Shown: positions 1 through 5,891, counted from the first letter of the stretch. The stretch is 6,566 bases of DNA from Microcaldota archaeon (GCA_016177165.1 JACOVT010000055.1:1-6566); one strand, 5' to 3'. Program-made: numbers and translations. The notes: generated by a model from the letters alone, not told the origin.

Positions 1-1203
1 AAGCCATTTCCAGACTGGTTTTACTATTATCTTTTTGCCTTGTGTGTCGATCACTTCTTCTTGATCATATGTCAAAACAAGCCCCTGCTTAAGTTTGAAT
101 TTTTTCATGGCATCTGTTATGCCGCCTATCTCTCGTTCTTTGTTGTCCTCATGTAGTTCATAGCAGACTTGAATTGCTTGTGTTATTCTTTCTTTTTCTT
201 TCACAACAAAGTCACACTCGCTCTTTTCTTTAAAGTAAAAAATACGGGGGTAGTTCCGCCTTAGATTAACAAAAACAAGGTTTTCTAGCATCCTGCCTCT
301 GTCTTCAGAAAAGCTGGCAGAGTTTGCCCTTGAAAATCCATTGTCGATCGAGTAAATTTTTTTGGGGCTAACCAGCTGTTTTTTGAAGGAGTAGTCAAAC
401 CTTGGCATGGTAAACAGCAGATAGCTGTCCTCGAAGAATGAAACGAATGAAACCGCACTATTGACCGAGCCTAATTTGAACAATTTTGCTAATGAGCTGT
501 AAGAAAACTCTTTTCCAGTATTTGTAATTAGGTAAGCGGCCATCTCTTTTACTATTTTTTCATTACGAAGCTTTCGCGCGACAACAACATCACGCGCTAT
601 TATATCGTTAAACAATTCTTGTAATATTTCATTCCTTTTGTATCTCAAGTATTCCGGAAATCCGCCAGTATTAATGTATTCCTCAAAAGCTTCAATGCCG
701 CCGGTTTTTCCAGTGAATGCCAGCATTTCCTTAAAAGAAAATGGAAACAACTCCTGCCTTAGGTGCCTTCCCGTTAAGCGACTACCTAGCTCTTTGCTCA
801 GCATAGAGCTGTTTGAGCCAGTTATCACAAATTTCTTTTTTTTGTCCAACATCGACCTGACAAAAAGCTCCCACTTGGGAGCATTCTGTATCTCGTCGAA
901 AAAATAGTGCTCGGACTTGCCATAAACGTCCAAAAAAACGTCATTCAGTTTTTGGAAGTCGCTTAGCTCAAAGTTTATCGCTCGGGGGTCTTCAAAGTTA
1001 AAATAGTAAAAACTTGGTGTTTTCTGCATTAGCTGCCTAAGTAAGGTGCTCTTGCCACATCTTCTTATTCCCGAGATAATTGTTGCGTAGGGCAGGTTTA
1101 CGTCAATCTCATTCAAGATTTCTCTCTCGGTCCCCTTTTCTATGGCCGAAAGCTCTTCCATTTGATCTTTAACTATCCGGCGCAGGGTATCCTTCAAAAT
1201 CAT
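1..1203 (-). CDS. AAA_14/DUF4143 family ATPase, 3' end cut by window edge
   Basis: The frame is open for 401 codons from ATG at 1203 to the left edge. I read it codon by codon and found no frameshift. Residues 45-53 (GIRRCGKST) are a Walker A motif, 100-104 (YFFDE) a Walker B, and 125-130 (FVITGS) the sensor strand typical of AAA_14 ATPases. The C-terminal part matches DUF4143, a PD-(D/E)xK-like fold, with ECDFVV at 329-334 and AIQVCYEL at 343-350. The end, KPVWKWL, is how such proteins usually finish, so only a few residues are probably missing. Members are common in archaea and bacteria. Their role is poorly defined, with mobile or toxin-antitoxin-like behaviour often suggested. The gene is much richer in A/T codons (AAA, TTT, ATA) than its neighbours, which suggests horizontal acquisition. 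The TATA box about 27 bases upstream implies a leaderless mRNA starting at this ATG. Family assignment is firm; cellular role is unknown. Confidence 0.93.
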   Translation of the reverse strand, partial: MILKDTLRRIVKDQMEELSAIEKGTEREILNEIDVNLPYATIISGIRRCGKSTLLRQLMQKTPSFYYFNFEDPRAINFELSDFQKLNDVFLDVYGKSEHYFFDEIQNAPKWELFVRSMLDKKKKFVITGSNSSMLSKELGSRLTGRHLRQELFPFSFKEMLAFTGKTGGIEAFEEYINTGGFPEYLRYKRNEILQELFNDIIARDVVVARKLRNEKIVKEMAAYLITNTGKEFSYSSLAKLFKLGSVNSAVSFVSFFEDSYLLFTMPRFDYSFKKQLVSPKKIYSIDNGFSRANSASFSEDRGRMLENLVFVNLRRNYPRIFYFKEKSECDFVVKEKERITQAIQVCYELHEDNKEREIGGITDAMKKFKLKQGLVLTYDQEEVIDTQGKKIIVKPVWKWL

Positions 1204-1211
1204 ACACCAAT

Positions 1212-1257
1212 AGTGTGCATTAGCAATATATAAATGTTTGCATTAGCAATGCACACT
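1212..1257. repeat. Nested direct and inverted repeats around the ATPase promoter
   Basis: TGCATTAGCAAT occurs exactly at 1216-1227 and again at 1239-1250, on either side of the TATA box. A perfect 10-base inverted repeat, AGTGTGCATT (1212-1221) and AATGCACACT (1248-1257), brackets the same region. The right copy also contains the small palindrome GCATT-AGC-AATGC (1240-1252). One copy lies between TATA box and start codon, the other just upstream of the TATA box, where a repressor could block TBP/TFB or polymerase. An operator is the likely reading; the binding protein is unknown. Confidence 0.65.
1227..1234 (-). promoter_or_regulatory. TATA box of the ATPase gene (leaderless)
   Basis: On the minus strand this reads TTTATATA. 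Its centre lies about 27 bases upstream of the ATG at 1203, so the predicted transcription start coincides with the start codon. It is flanked on both sides by copies of a 12-base direct repeat. Confidence 0.7.
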
Positions 1258-1285
1258 TGTCAGGGAGCTGGACGCCGTGATCGGG

Positions 1286-1293
1286 CTTAAATA
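1286..1293 (+). promoter_or_regulatory. TATA box of the asnS upstream leader
   Basis: CTTAAATA is centred about 27 bases upstream of the ATG at 1317, the usual archaeal spacing for a transcript that starts at the start codon. The match is weaker than the other TATA boxes here, but the spacing agrees with theirs. Confidence 0.5.
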
Positions 1294-1316
1294 GCACCAA
1301 AACATTAGCGAGACGC

Positions 1317-1385
1317 ATGGCAGAAAAGCCCAATAACCACCGAAATGTCGTGATGGAGAGCGCTAGCGTTCGGGCTTTCGATTAG
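1317..1385 (+). CDS. Putative leader ORF with Asn codons upstream of asnS
   Basis: A 22-codon ORF runs from ATG at 1317 to TAG at 1383-1385. The peptide begins MAEKPNNHRNVVMES and ends ASVRAFD. Three of 22 codons are Asn (codons 6, 7 and 10). A TATA-like box lies at leaderless spacing upstream. From codon 15 onward the ORF enters the hairpin at 1359-1389, and its stop codon sits in the 3' arm. The layout parallels the much clearer Asn-rich leader of the tRNA-Asn-gatCAB operon, including identical hairpin arms, which is the main reason to list so short an ORF. It may act as a translated sensor of Asn-tRNA supply rather than encode a functional peptide. Alone, three Asn codons would not be convincing. 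A small non-coding RNA from the same promoter is the alternative. Confidence 0.45.
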   Translation: MAEKPNNHRNVVMESASVRAFD

Positions 1386-1389
1386 CGCT
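1359..1389 (+). promoter_or_regulatory. Hairpin in the asnS upstream leader, shared with the gatCAB leader
   Basis: AGCGCTAGCG (1359-1368) pairs with CGATTAGCGCT (1379-1389) around a 10-base loop, leaving one bulged A (1381) and one G-U pair. GCTAGCG and CGATTAGCGCT recur exactly, in the same order, in the hairpin ahead of tRNA-Asn on the minus strand. T-tracts follow at 1401-1404 and 1420-1424, so a termination function is possible. Confidence 0.6.
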
Positions 1390-1419
1390 GCTGCTGCCGG
1401 TTTTCCTGAAACGTAACTC

Positions 1420-1427
1420 TTTTTATA
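1420..1427 (+). promoter_or_regulatory. TATA box of asnS (leaderless)
   Basis: TTTTTATA is centred about 26 bases before the asnS ATG at 1450, so transcription should start at or next to the start codon. The T5 tract inside it could also serve as an archaeal terminator for the upstream leader transcript. Confidence 0.65.
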
Positions 1428-1449
1428 CGATACTGCGGACAACAACAGC

Positions 1450-2724
1450 ATGCAGTATTCACGCATATCTGACGCGAAGCCTGGCGAACGAATAGCGTTG
1501 AGGGGCTGGGTCTACAGGCAGCGCGCCTCCAAGGACATCGCATTCATTGTATTGAGGGACTCCACTGGAATAATACAATGCACTGTAAAGAACGACAAGC
1601 CCTTCTTTAAGGAGGCTGAAAACCTGCCCATCGAGTCATCCGTGACTCTGGAAGGAATGGTCAAGAAGGACCCGCGCGCGCCGACTGGCTTGGAAGTCGA
1701 AGTCGACCGCCTTGGGGTGATACAGCGCGCAGAGAGGTTTCCGATCACAAAGGACCAGAGCGTCGAGTTCCTCCTAGACGTCCGCCACTTGGCAGTAAGG
1801 ATGCAGCGCCTGCAGCACGTTTTCAAGATACGCCACTCGGTCTTCGGCGCCATACACGATTACTTCCGCTCGCAGGGCTTCTGGGAGACCCAATCCCCAT
1901 CATTTTCCCCGACAGCGGGAGAGAGCGGCGGCGAGCTGTTTGAGGTCGCCTACTTTGACAAAAAAGCCTATCTCACCCAGACTTGGCAGCTCTATGCAGA
2001 GGCGATGATACCAGTCTTGGAACGGATATACACAATAGCCCCATCATTCCGTTCAAACAAGTCCCGTACAGTCAGGCACCTGACCGAATACTGGCATGCA
2101 GAAGCGGAATGGGCTTGGGGGGACTTGGACGACCTTGCGAGGATGGAGAGCGAGCTTGTCTCGCACATCTGCCAGACGGTCGCAAAAGAGCGCGTCGCAG
2201 AGCTCGAGGCCTTGGGACGTGACCCTAAACAATTGTCGCGCATAAAGCCGCCCTTTCCGAGAATCACCTATACGGAAGCACTGGAGCTGATCAAAAAGGA
2301 CGGTGTGGAAGTTCCGTGGGGTAAAGACCTGCGCACAGAAGAGGAACGCACCATAGCGAAGCATTTTGACAAGCCCGTGATCGTATCACATTACCCCAAG
2401 AAGATAATGGCTTTCTACAAGCCCTCTGACCCAGACGACCCGCGCGTTGCGCTATGCAACGACGTCATCTGCCATGAGACTGGGGAGGAGATAATCGGCG
2501 GCAGCCTGCGCGATCCCAGCATAGGGGAGATGAAGCGAGCCCTCGAGGAAAAGGGCGAGAAGGTGGACAAGTACGAGTGGTACTTTGACACGCGAAGATA
2601 CGGTAGCGTGCCGCACTGCGGCTTTGGCATGGGTGTGGAACGTGTCGTAAGATGGCTTGCCGGACTGGACAACATACGCGACGCCATACCTTTCCCGAGA
2701 ACCACAGACAGGTTTGCTCCATAG
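1450..2724 (+). CDS. asnS: Asparaginyl-tRNA synthetase (archaeal class IIb)
   Basis: The 424-residue enzyme charges tRNA-Asn with asparagine, using ATP, in the cytoplasm. An N-terminal OB-fold anticodon-binding domain (about residues 1-110, with RGWVYRQRASKDIAFIVLRD) precedes a class II catalytic core. Motif 2 is at about 198-220 (PSFRSNKSRTVRHLTEYWHAE) and motif 3 at 391-398 (GFGMGVER). The stretch YEWYFDTRRYGSVPHCGFG follows the archaeal AsnRS pattern rather than that of AspRS. The OB domain argues against the AsnRS-derived asparagine synthetase paralogue, which lacks it. One oddity is that motif 2 reads FRSN where the family usually has FRAE, so the conserved Glu is Asn203. The ATG at 1450 fits the TATA spacing and family length. 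The gene converges on gatB with a 22-base gap. An upstream Asn-codon leader and hairpin suggest control by Asn-tRNA supply, although asnS has its own TATA box. Confidence 0.95.
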   Translation: MQYSRISDAKPGERIALRGWVYRQRASKDIAFIVLRDSTGIIQCTVKNDKPFFKEAENLPIESSVTLEGMVKKDPRAPTGLEVEVDRLGVIQRAERFPITKDQSVEFLLDVRHLAVRMQRLQHVFKIRHSVFGAIHDYFRSQGFWETQSPSFSPTAGESGGELFEVAYFDKKAYLTQTWQLYAEAMIPVLERIYTIAPSFRSNKSRTVRHLTEYWHAEAEWAWGDLDDLARMESELVSHICQTVAKERVAELEALGRDPKQLSRIKPPFPRITYTEALELIKKDGVEVPWGKDLRTEEERTIAKHFDKPVIVSHYPKKIMAFYKPSDPDDPRVALCNDVICHETGEEIIGGSLRDPSIGEMKRALEEKGEKVDKYEWYFDTRRYGSVPHCGFGMGVERVVRWLAGLDNIRDAIPFPRTTDRFAP

Positions 2725-2746
2725 TCATTCCGTTGCTGTTACGCAG

Positions 2747-4144
2747 TCATCCCAATTCTTTTTCAAGCTCTTTGCTGGCGGAGCGCGCGTCGACCCGCCC
2801 GCCAGACTTTTTGACCAGTTCACCAACAAGGAACTGGAGCGCCTTCCTGCTGCCGGTCTTGTAGTCTGCAACCGCCTTTTTGTTATCTTTGAGCACTTCT
2901 TCCGCGAGCTTTCCAATATCAATCTCGCTCTTGGAGTACTTTGCAGCCAGCTCGTCAAACCTGCTCGCGTCAAGCACGAGCTCGCGCAGCATAAGTTCCC
3001 CACCACGGCTCGTGACCCTACCTTTGCCAACAAGTTCAAGCAGCTTGGAAAACGTGTCAACGCTAAGCTTGGTCTGCCTTAACTCGAGGCCGTTAAAGTA
3101 GAGCGTCTTCTTGAGTATGTTGATCCATGAGGCCGCAAGTTTTGGCTGAGAACGGACGAGCTGCTCGAATAACAACGCGACGTCCAAGTCGGTAACAATG
3201 GAAGCAGCCAGCTCAGAGTTGATGCCATACTCGCGCCGGTACCTCTCGAACTTCTGATGAGGTAGTTCGGGCATTCCTTTTGCAGCCTTGTTTACAAGCG
3301 CGACTGCTAGATTAATCCTTGTAAGGTCAGGCTCGAATATGTAGCCGTAGTCCTCCTCAGACTCTTTCTTTCTCAGGGGCAGGGTTGTCCTTTTTTCGGC
3401 GACCCACGCGCGGGTCTCGCGCTCGACCGGTTTCCCGTCATCAGCCAGCCATTTCTGGCGCATTATCTCGTCGGCGAGGGCCTTCTCCACTTCCACGAAG
3501 CCGGTGACGTTCTTTATTTCCACGCGCGAGCCGCCGTCGATAGAGACGTTCGCGTCCGCCTTTATTGCAGCGCCGACATCGAACACGCCTATATAGTCGA
3601 GTATAGATCGCAGTTTTTGCAGGAACACGCGAGTTTCCTTAGGCGTCTGGAAGTCGGGCGCGGTGACAATCTCGCATAGCGGCACCCCAGAGCGGTTGTA
3701 GTCCGCGAGCACATGCGTGGCAGACTCTAGGTGCCCTCCGGCGTGCACCAGCTTCGCCGGGTCTTCCTCTATGTGAATACGGGTGATTCTTATCGTTTTC
3801 TTCCTGCCTTGGGCGTCGGTTATTTCCAGCCCGCCATCTTTTCCCAATGGGATCTCGTATTGGGTTATCTGAAAGTTCTTTGACATGTCCGGGTAAAAGT
3901 AGGTCTTGCGGGAGAAGTACATGCTTTCCTGCAGGGCGCAGCCGAGTGCAAGCGCTATCCTTATTCCTTTTTCCACTGCCATTCGGTTGAGGACTGGTTT
4001 TGAGCCCGGATGCCCCAAGCAGGTCGGGCAGGTGAGCGAGTTGGGTTCCGCGGCAGCCAGACCGGCGAGCGGGCATGGACAGAACAGCTTGGTGGAAGTG
4101 TTGAGCTGCACGTGAACCTCGAGGCCGATCTTCGGTTCAACCAT
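2747..4144 (-). CDS. gatB: Asp-tRNA(Asn)/Glu-tRNA(Gln) amidotransferase subunit B
   Basis: GatB binds the misacylated tRNA, phosphorylates the aspartyl (or glutamyl) side chain with ATP, and receives ammonia channelled from GatA. The product is 465 residues, close to the usual length. It opens with the signature MVEPKIGLEVHVQLNT. Cys22, Cys24, Cys39 and Cys42 form the expected zinc site (FCPCP and CPTC). The catalytic domain continues with MSKNFQITQYEIPL, IHIEEDPAKL and DYNRSGVPLCEIVT. The C-terminal helical/YqeY-like tail that grips tRNA (ALQFLVGELVKKSGG) is intact. I chose the ATG at 4144: the frame is open to 4228, but that extension has no family similarity and lies wholly within gatA. 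A GGTG ribosome binding site sits six bases upstream (4151-4154). The gene overlaps the gatA stop by eight bases (ATGGTTGA), so translation is probably coupled. It is the last gene of the tRNA-Asn-gatCAB operon. Confidence 0.95.
   Translation of the reverse strand: MVEPKIGLEVHVQLNTSTKLFCPCPLAGLAAAEPNSLTCPTCLGHPGSKPVLNRMAVEKGIRIALALGCALQESMYFSRKTYFYPDMSKNFQITQYEIPLGKDGGLEITDAQGRKKTIRITRIHIEEDPAKLVHAGGHLESATHVLADYNRSGVPLCEIVTAPDFQTPKETRVFLQKLRSILDYIGVFDVGAAIKADANVSIDGGSRVEIKNVTGFVEVEKALADEIMRQKWLADDGKPVERETRAWVAEKRTTLPLRKKESEEDYGYIFEPDLTRINLAVALVNKAAKGMPELPHQKFERYRREYGINSELAASIVTDLDVALLFEQLVRSQPKLAASWINILKKTLYFNGLELRQTKLSVDTFSKLLELVGKGRVTSRGGELMLRELVLDASRFDELAAKYSKSEIDIGKLAEEVLKDNKKAVADYKTGSRKALQFLVGELVKKSGGRVDARSASKELEKELG
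2756..2763 (+). terminator. T-rich putative terminator of asnS
   Basis: TTCTTTTT begins about 32 bases after the asnS stop, with another short T run just beyond. Archaeal polymerase terminates at such tracts. It lies antisense within the 3' end of gatB, as expected for tightly convergent genes. Confidence 0.35.
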
Positions 4145-5432
4145 TCTCGACACCAAATCCTGCGGCGAACGCCTTTTCCTCTTTGAAGTGGTCGGCCAGC
4201 AGCTGCACGCCAACCGGCATTCCTTCAACCTTTCCGCAAGGCACTGACAGGTGGGGGATGCCTGCCAGGTTGGGAGCCACCGTCAGCACGTCAGACATGT
4301 AATGCTGCAACGGGGTGAGCTTCTCGATTTCGGAAAACTTAGGCGCGATCACCGGCATTGATGGCGCTGCCAGCACGTCCACTTCCCCGAACGCACGCTT
4401 GAAGTCCTCGATTATCAGCGCCCGCACCTTCAATGCTTTCAGGTAGTACTGGTCGCGGTAGCCGGCCATGCGCGCGTAAGTCCCGAGCACTACCCGCCGC
4501 TTTGCCTCCTGCCCGAAACCTTGCGAGCGCACTTGTGAGAAGTACTCGTTGAAGCTTTTGCCGGATGGGTCGCTGCTCAACCCGTAGCGCATGCCGCAGT
4601 ACTTTGCCAGATTGGTTGATGCCTCTGACAGCGCTATTATGTAGTAGGATGGTATCGCGTACTTCGTGTGGGGCAGCGAGACCTCTTCGTACTTCATGCC
4701 GCCAGACTCCAACGACTTTATGGAGCGCCAAACCCGTTCCGCTATTTTGGGGTCGACGCCTTCAAAGTACTCCTTGGGCACTCCTATGCGGAGTTTTGCC
4801 TCTTGGAGCTTTGCGTAATCCTTGGCAGGAACGTTTGAGGACGTGGAGTCGCGCGAGTCATGTCCGGATATAATCGAGAGCCCTTTTGCGGCATCACTCA
4901 CTGTTTTTGCAAGCACCCCTATCTTGTCAAGCGAGTTGGCGTAGTCGATGAGCCCGTACCTGCTTACCAGCCCGTATGTTGGCGTAATGCCAACAACGCC
5001 GCAGAAAGCCGCCGGGCAGGTTATCGAGCCACCCGTGGACTGGCCTATCGCGAAGCGTGCGTACTTGCTGGCCGCCACGTAGCCCGCGCTGCCTCCCGAG
5101 GAACCGCCGCAGCTCCTTGACGGGTCTACCGGGTTTTTCGGTACCTTGTAGGCGCAGTTTACAGAGAACGTTCCAAAGCCGAACTCATCCATGCATGTCT
5201 TGCCCAGCACGGCTGCGCCGGACCGTTTCAGCTTTTCCACGACGGTGGCATCAAATACTGGCACGTAGTTGTGGAGTATCTTGCTGCCGGCCGTAGTGCG
5301 CAACCCTTTCGTGCAGATGTTGTCTTTCACGGCGATGGGAAAGTTACCTTCCGCTGACTCATTGATCGTGATGAACAAGTCATACTTCTCATCAAGCTGT
5401 TTCGCCTCCCCGACAGCTTCTTGAATGTCCAT
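4137..5432 (-). CDS. gatA: Asp-tRNA(Asn)/Glu-tRNA(Gln) amidotransferase subunit A, short N-terminus
   Basis: GatA is the glutaminase of GatCAB, an amidase-signature enzyme that releases ammonia for GatB. The product is 431 residues. The catalytic Lys36 (IAVKDNI), the cis-Ser in CGGSSGGSAG (108-117) and the Ser136 nucleophile (STGGSI) are present. So are the Arg-containing KRRVVLGTYA segment and the Asp of MSDVLTVAPNLAGIPHLSVP, which correspond to glutamine-binding positions in bacterial GatA. Two features are odd. Roughly 40-50 residues of N-terminal helices seen in bacterial GatA are absent, and no upstream start is possible because an in-frame TAA (the gatC stop) immediately precedes the ATG. 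The nucleophile segment reads GQSTGGSITCP rather than the usual GSDTGGSIRQP. The gene abuts gatC with no spacer and overlaps gatB by eight bases, so all three are co-transcribed and probably translationally coupled. Confidence 0.94.
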   Translation of the reverse strand: MDIQEAVGEAKQLDEKYDLFITINESAEGNFPIAVKDNICTKGLRTTAGSKILHNYVPVFDATVVEKLKRSGAAVLGKTCMDEFGFGTFSVNCAYKVPKNPVDPSRSCGGSSGGSAGYVAASKYARFAIGQSTGGSITCPAAFCGVVGITPTYGLVSRYGLIDYANSLDKIGVLAKTVSDAAKGLSIISGHDSRDSTSSNVPAKDYAKLQEAKLRIGVPKEYFEGVDPKIAERVWRSIKSLESGGMKYEEVSLPHTKYAIPSYYIIALSEASTNLAKYCGMRYGLSSDPSGKSFNEYFSQVRSQGFGQEAKRRVVLGTYARMAGYRDQYYLKALKVRALIIEDFKRAFGEVDVLAAPSMPVIAPKFSEIEKLTPLQHYMSDVLTVAPNLAGIPHLSVPCGKVEGMPVGVQLLADHFKEEKAFAAGFGVENG

Positions 5433-5714
5433 TTAAACAGCCTTTGGCCCCTTGATGAAGCCGCCTTCTTTCTGCTCGGCATTTATCAACGCCTCTTGCT
5501 GGCTGAGGCAACCGGCCGGCGCGTCCTCGCGGACCACGTCCTTTATGTCAAAAGGCTGGAATGCTGGTTCCACCCCGTCAGTTTTTGCTTCGCCGATAGA
5601 GTCGAACGCTTCCAGCACAGAACTCAGGTCTTTGGTGAAGCGTTTCACCTCTTCTGCGGTGAGGCTGAGCCTTGCTATGCGCGCAACGCGTTCCACAACT
5701 TCTCTTTCCACCAT
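5433..5714 (-). CDS. gatC: Asp-tRNA(Asn)/Glu-tRNA(Gln) amidotransferase subunit C
   Basis: GatC is the small scaffold subunit that wraps around the GatA-GatB interface. From ATG at 5714 it has 93 residues, the normal size. The helical start (EVVERVARIARLSLTAEEV) and the C-terminal belt (EREDAP-like VREDAP, then EALINAEQKEGGFIKGPKAV) are typical. I prefer ATG 5714 because GGTGA (5720-5724) lies five bases upstream as a ribosome binding site. An in-frame GTG at 5723 would add three residues. The tRNA-Asn 3' end is at 5732, only 17 bases from the ATG, so tRNA 3' processing should generate the 5' end of the gatCAB mRNA. The TAA stop is followed directly by the gatA ATG in the same frame, so a single stop separates GatC from GatA. 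Confidence 0.93.
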   Translation of the reverse strand: MVEREVVERVARIARLSLTAEEVKRFTKDLSSVLEAFDSIGEAKTDGVEPAFQPFDIKDVVREDAPAGCLSQQEALINAEQKEGGFIKGPKAV

Positions 5715-5719
5715 GCTTT

Positions 5720-5724
5720 TCACC
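5720..5724 (-). promoter_or_regulatory. Ribosome binding site deciding the gatC start
   Basis: GGTGA lies five bases before the ATG at 5714 and supports that start over the GTG at 5723, which lies within the motif itself. Confidence 0.55.
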
Positions 5725-5731
5725 GTGAAGG

Positions 5732-5826
5732 CGGCCAGGGTAGGACTCGAACCTACGACCTCCCGATCTGTGCCAGCCCGGCGGGCTGTTAACAGTCGGG
5801 CACACTACCTGCTGTGCTACCTGGCC
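5732..5826 (-). tRNA. tRNA-Asn(GUU) with a 22-base intron
   Basis: The 73-base mature tRNA folds cleanly. The acceptor stem GGCCAGG/CCTGGCC is perfect. The D stem is GCAC/GTGT, the anticodon stem CCCGA/TCGGG, the variable loop AGGTC, and the T arm GTAGG-TTCGAGT-CCTAC. Discriminator G73 is usual for Asn. The anticodon loop CTGTTAA (GUU at 5791-5793) is interrupted after position 37. CCA is not encoded (GCC is followed by T). The tRNA lies seven bases downstream of the leader hairpin and 17 bases upstream of the gatC ATG, so it appears to be part of the gatCAB transcript. GatCAB acts on this very tRNA after mischarging with Asp, and AsnRS next door charges it directly. Confidence 0.95.
5768..5789 (-). 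other. Archaeal tRNA intron (37/38) with bulge-helix-bulge
   Basis: Removing these 22 bases restores a normal seven-base anticodon loop. The intron has a perfect six-base-pair stem, CAGCCC/GGGCTG, with a GCC loop. Placing three-base bulges TAA and AGA at the splice sites leaves a central helix CTGT/GCAC with one C-C mismatch and one G-U pair, a relaxed bulge-helix-bulge motif for the splicing endonuclease. An alternative register pairs CTGT with ACAG. Confidence 0.85.
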
Positions 5827-5833
5827 ATGCCGG

Positions 5834-5891
5834 CTTCTAAGCGCTAATCGCCTGATACATGGCTGGGTGCAGGGCGCTAGCTGGTTAGAAG
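5834..5891 (-). promoter_or_regulatory. Leader hairpin between Asn-rich leader ORF and tRNA-Asn
   Basis: On the minus strand an outer stem CTTCTAA/TTAGAAG (seven pairs, 5885-5891 with 5834-5840) encloses an inner stem GCTAGCGCC/GGCGATTAGC (5873-5881 with 5843-5852), which has one bulged A and one G-U pair. The loop has 20 bases. On the plus strand the G-U would be an A-C mismatch, so the fold favours the minus-strand RNA. The hairpin begins on the base right after the leader stop codon. No U-tract follows, so a simple intrinsic terminator is not evident. Confidence 0.75.

Noticed and set aside
638..907. Plus-strand 89-codon open frame
   Set aside because: It lies antisense within the ATPase gene, has no recognisable motif, and the minus-strand frame is continuous with clear family motifs.
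1281..1377. Direct repeat TCGGGCTT at 1281-1288 and 1370-1377
   Set aside because: Short and without a clear role. The second copy is better explained as part of the hairpin loop region.
1350..1409. Possible C/D box guide RNA (GTGATGG and CTGA about 50 bases apart)
   Set aside because: The C box is imperfect, and no convincing C' or D' boxes or flanking terminal stem could be found.
4145..4228. 28-residue N-terminal extension of gatB
   Set aside because: The family begins at MVEPKIGLEVH. The extension lies inside gatA and resembles no GatB sequence.
5421..5847. Plus-strand open frames opposite gatC and tRNA-Asn
   Set aside because: They are antisense to a clear GatC and a perfectly folding tRNA.
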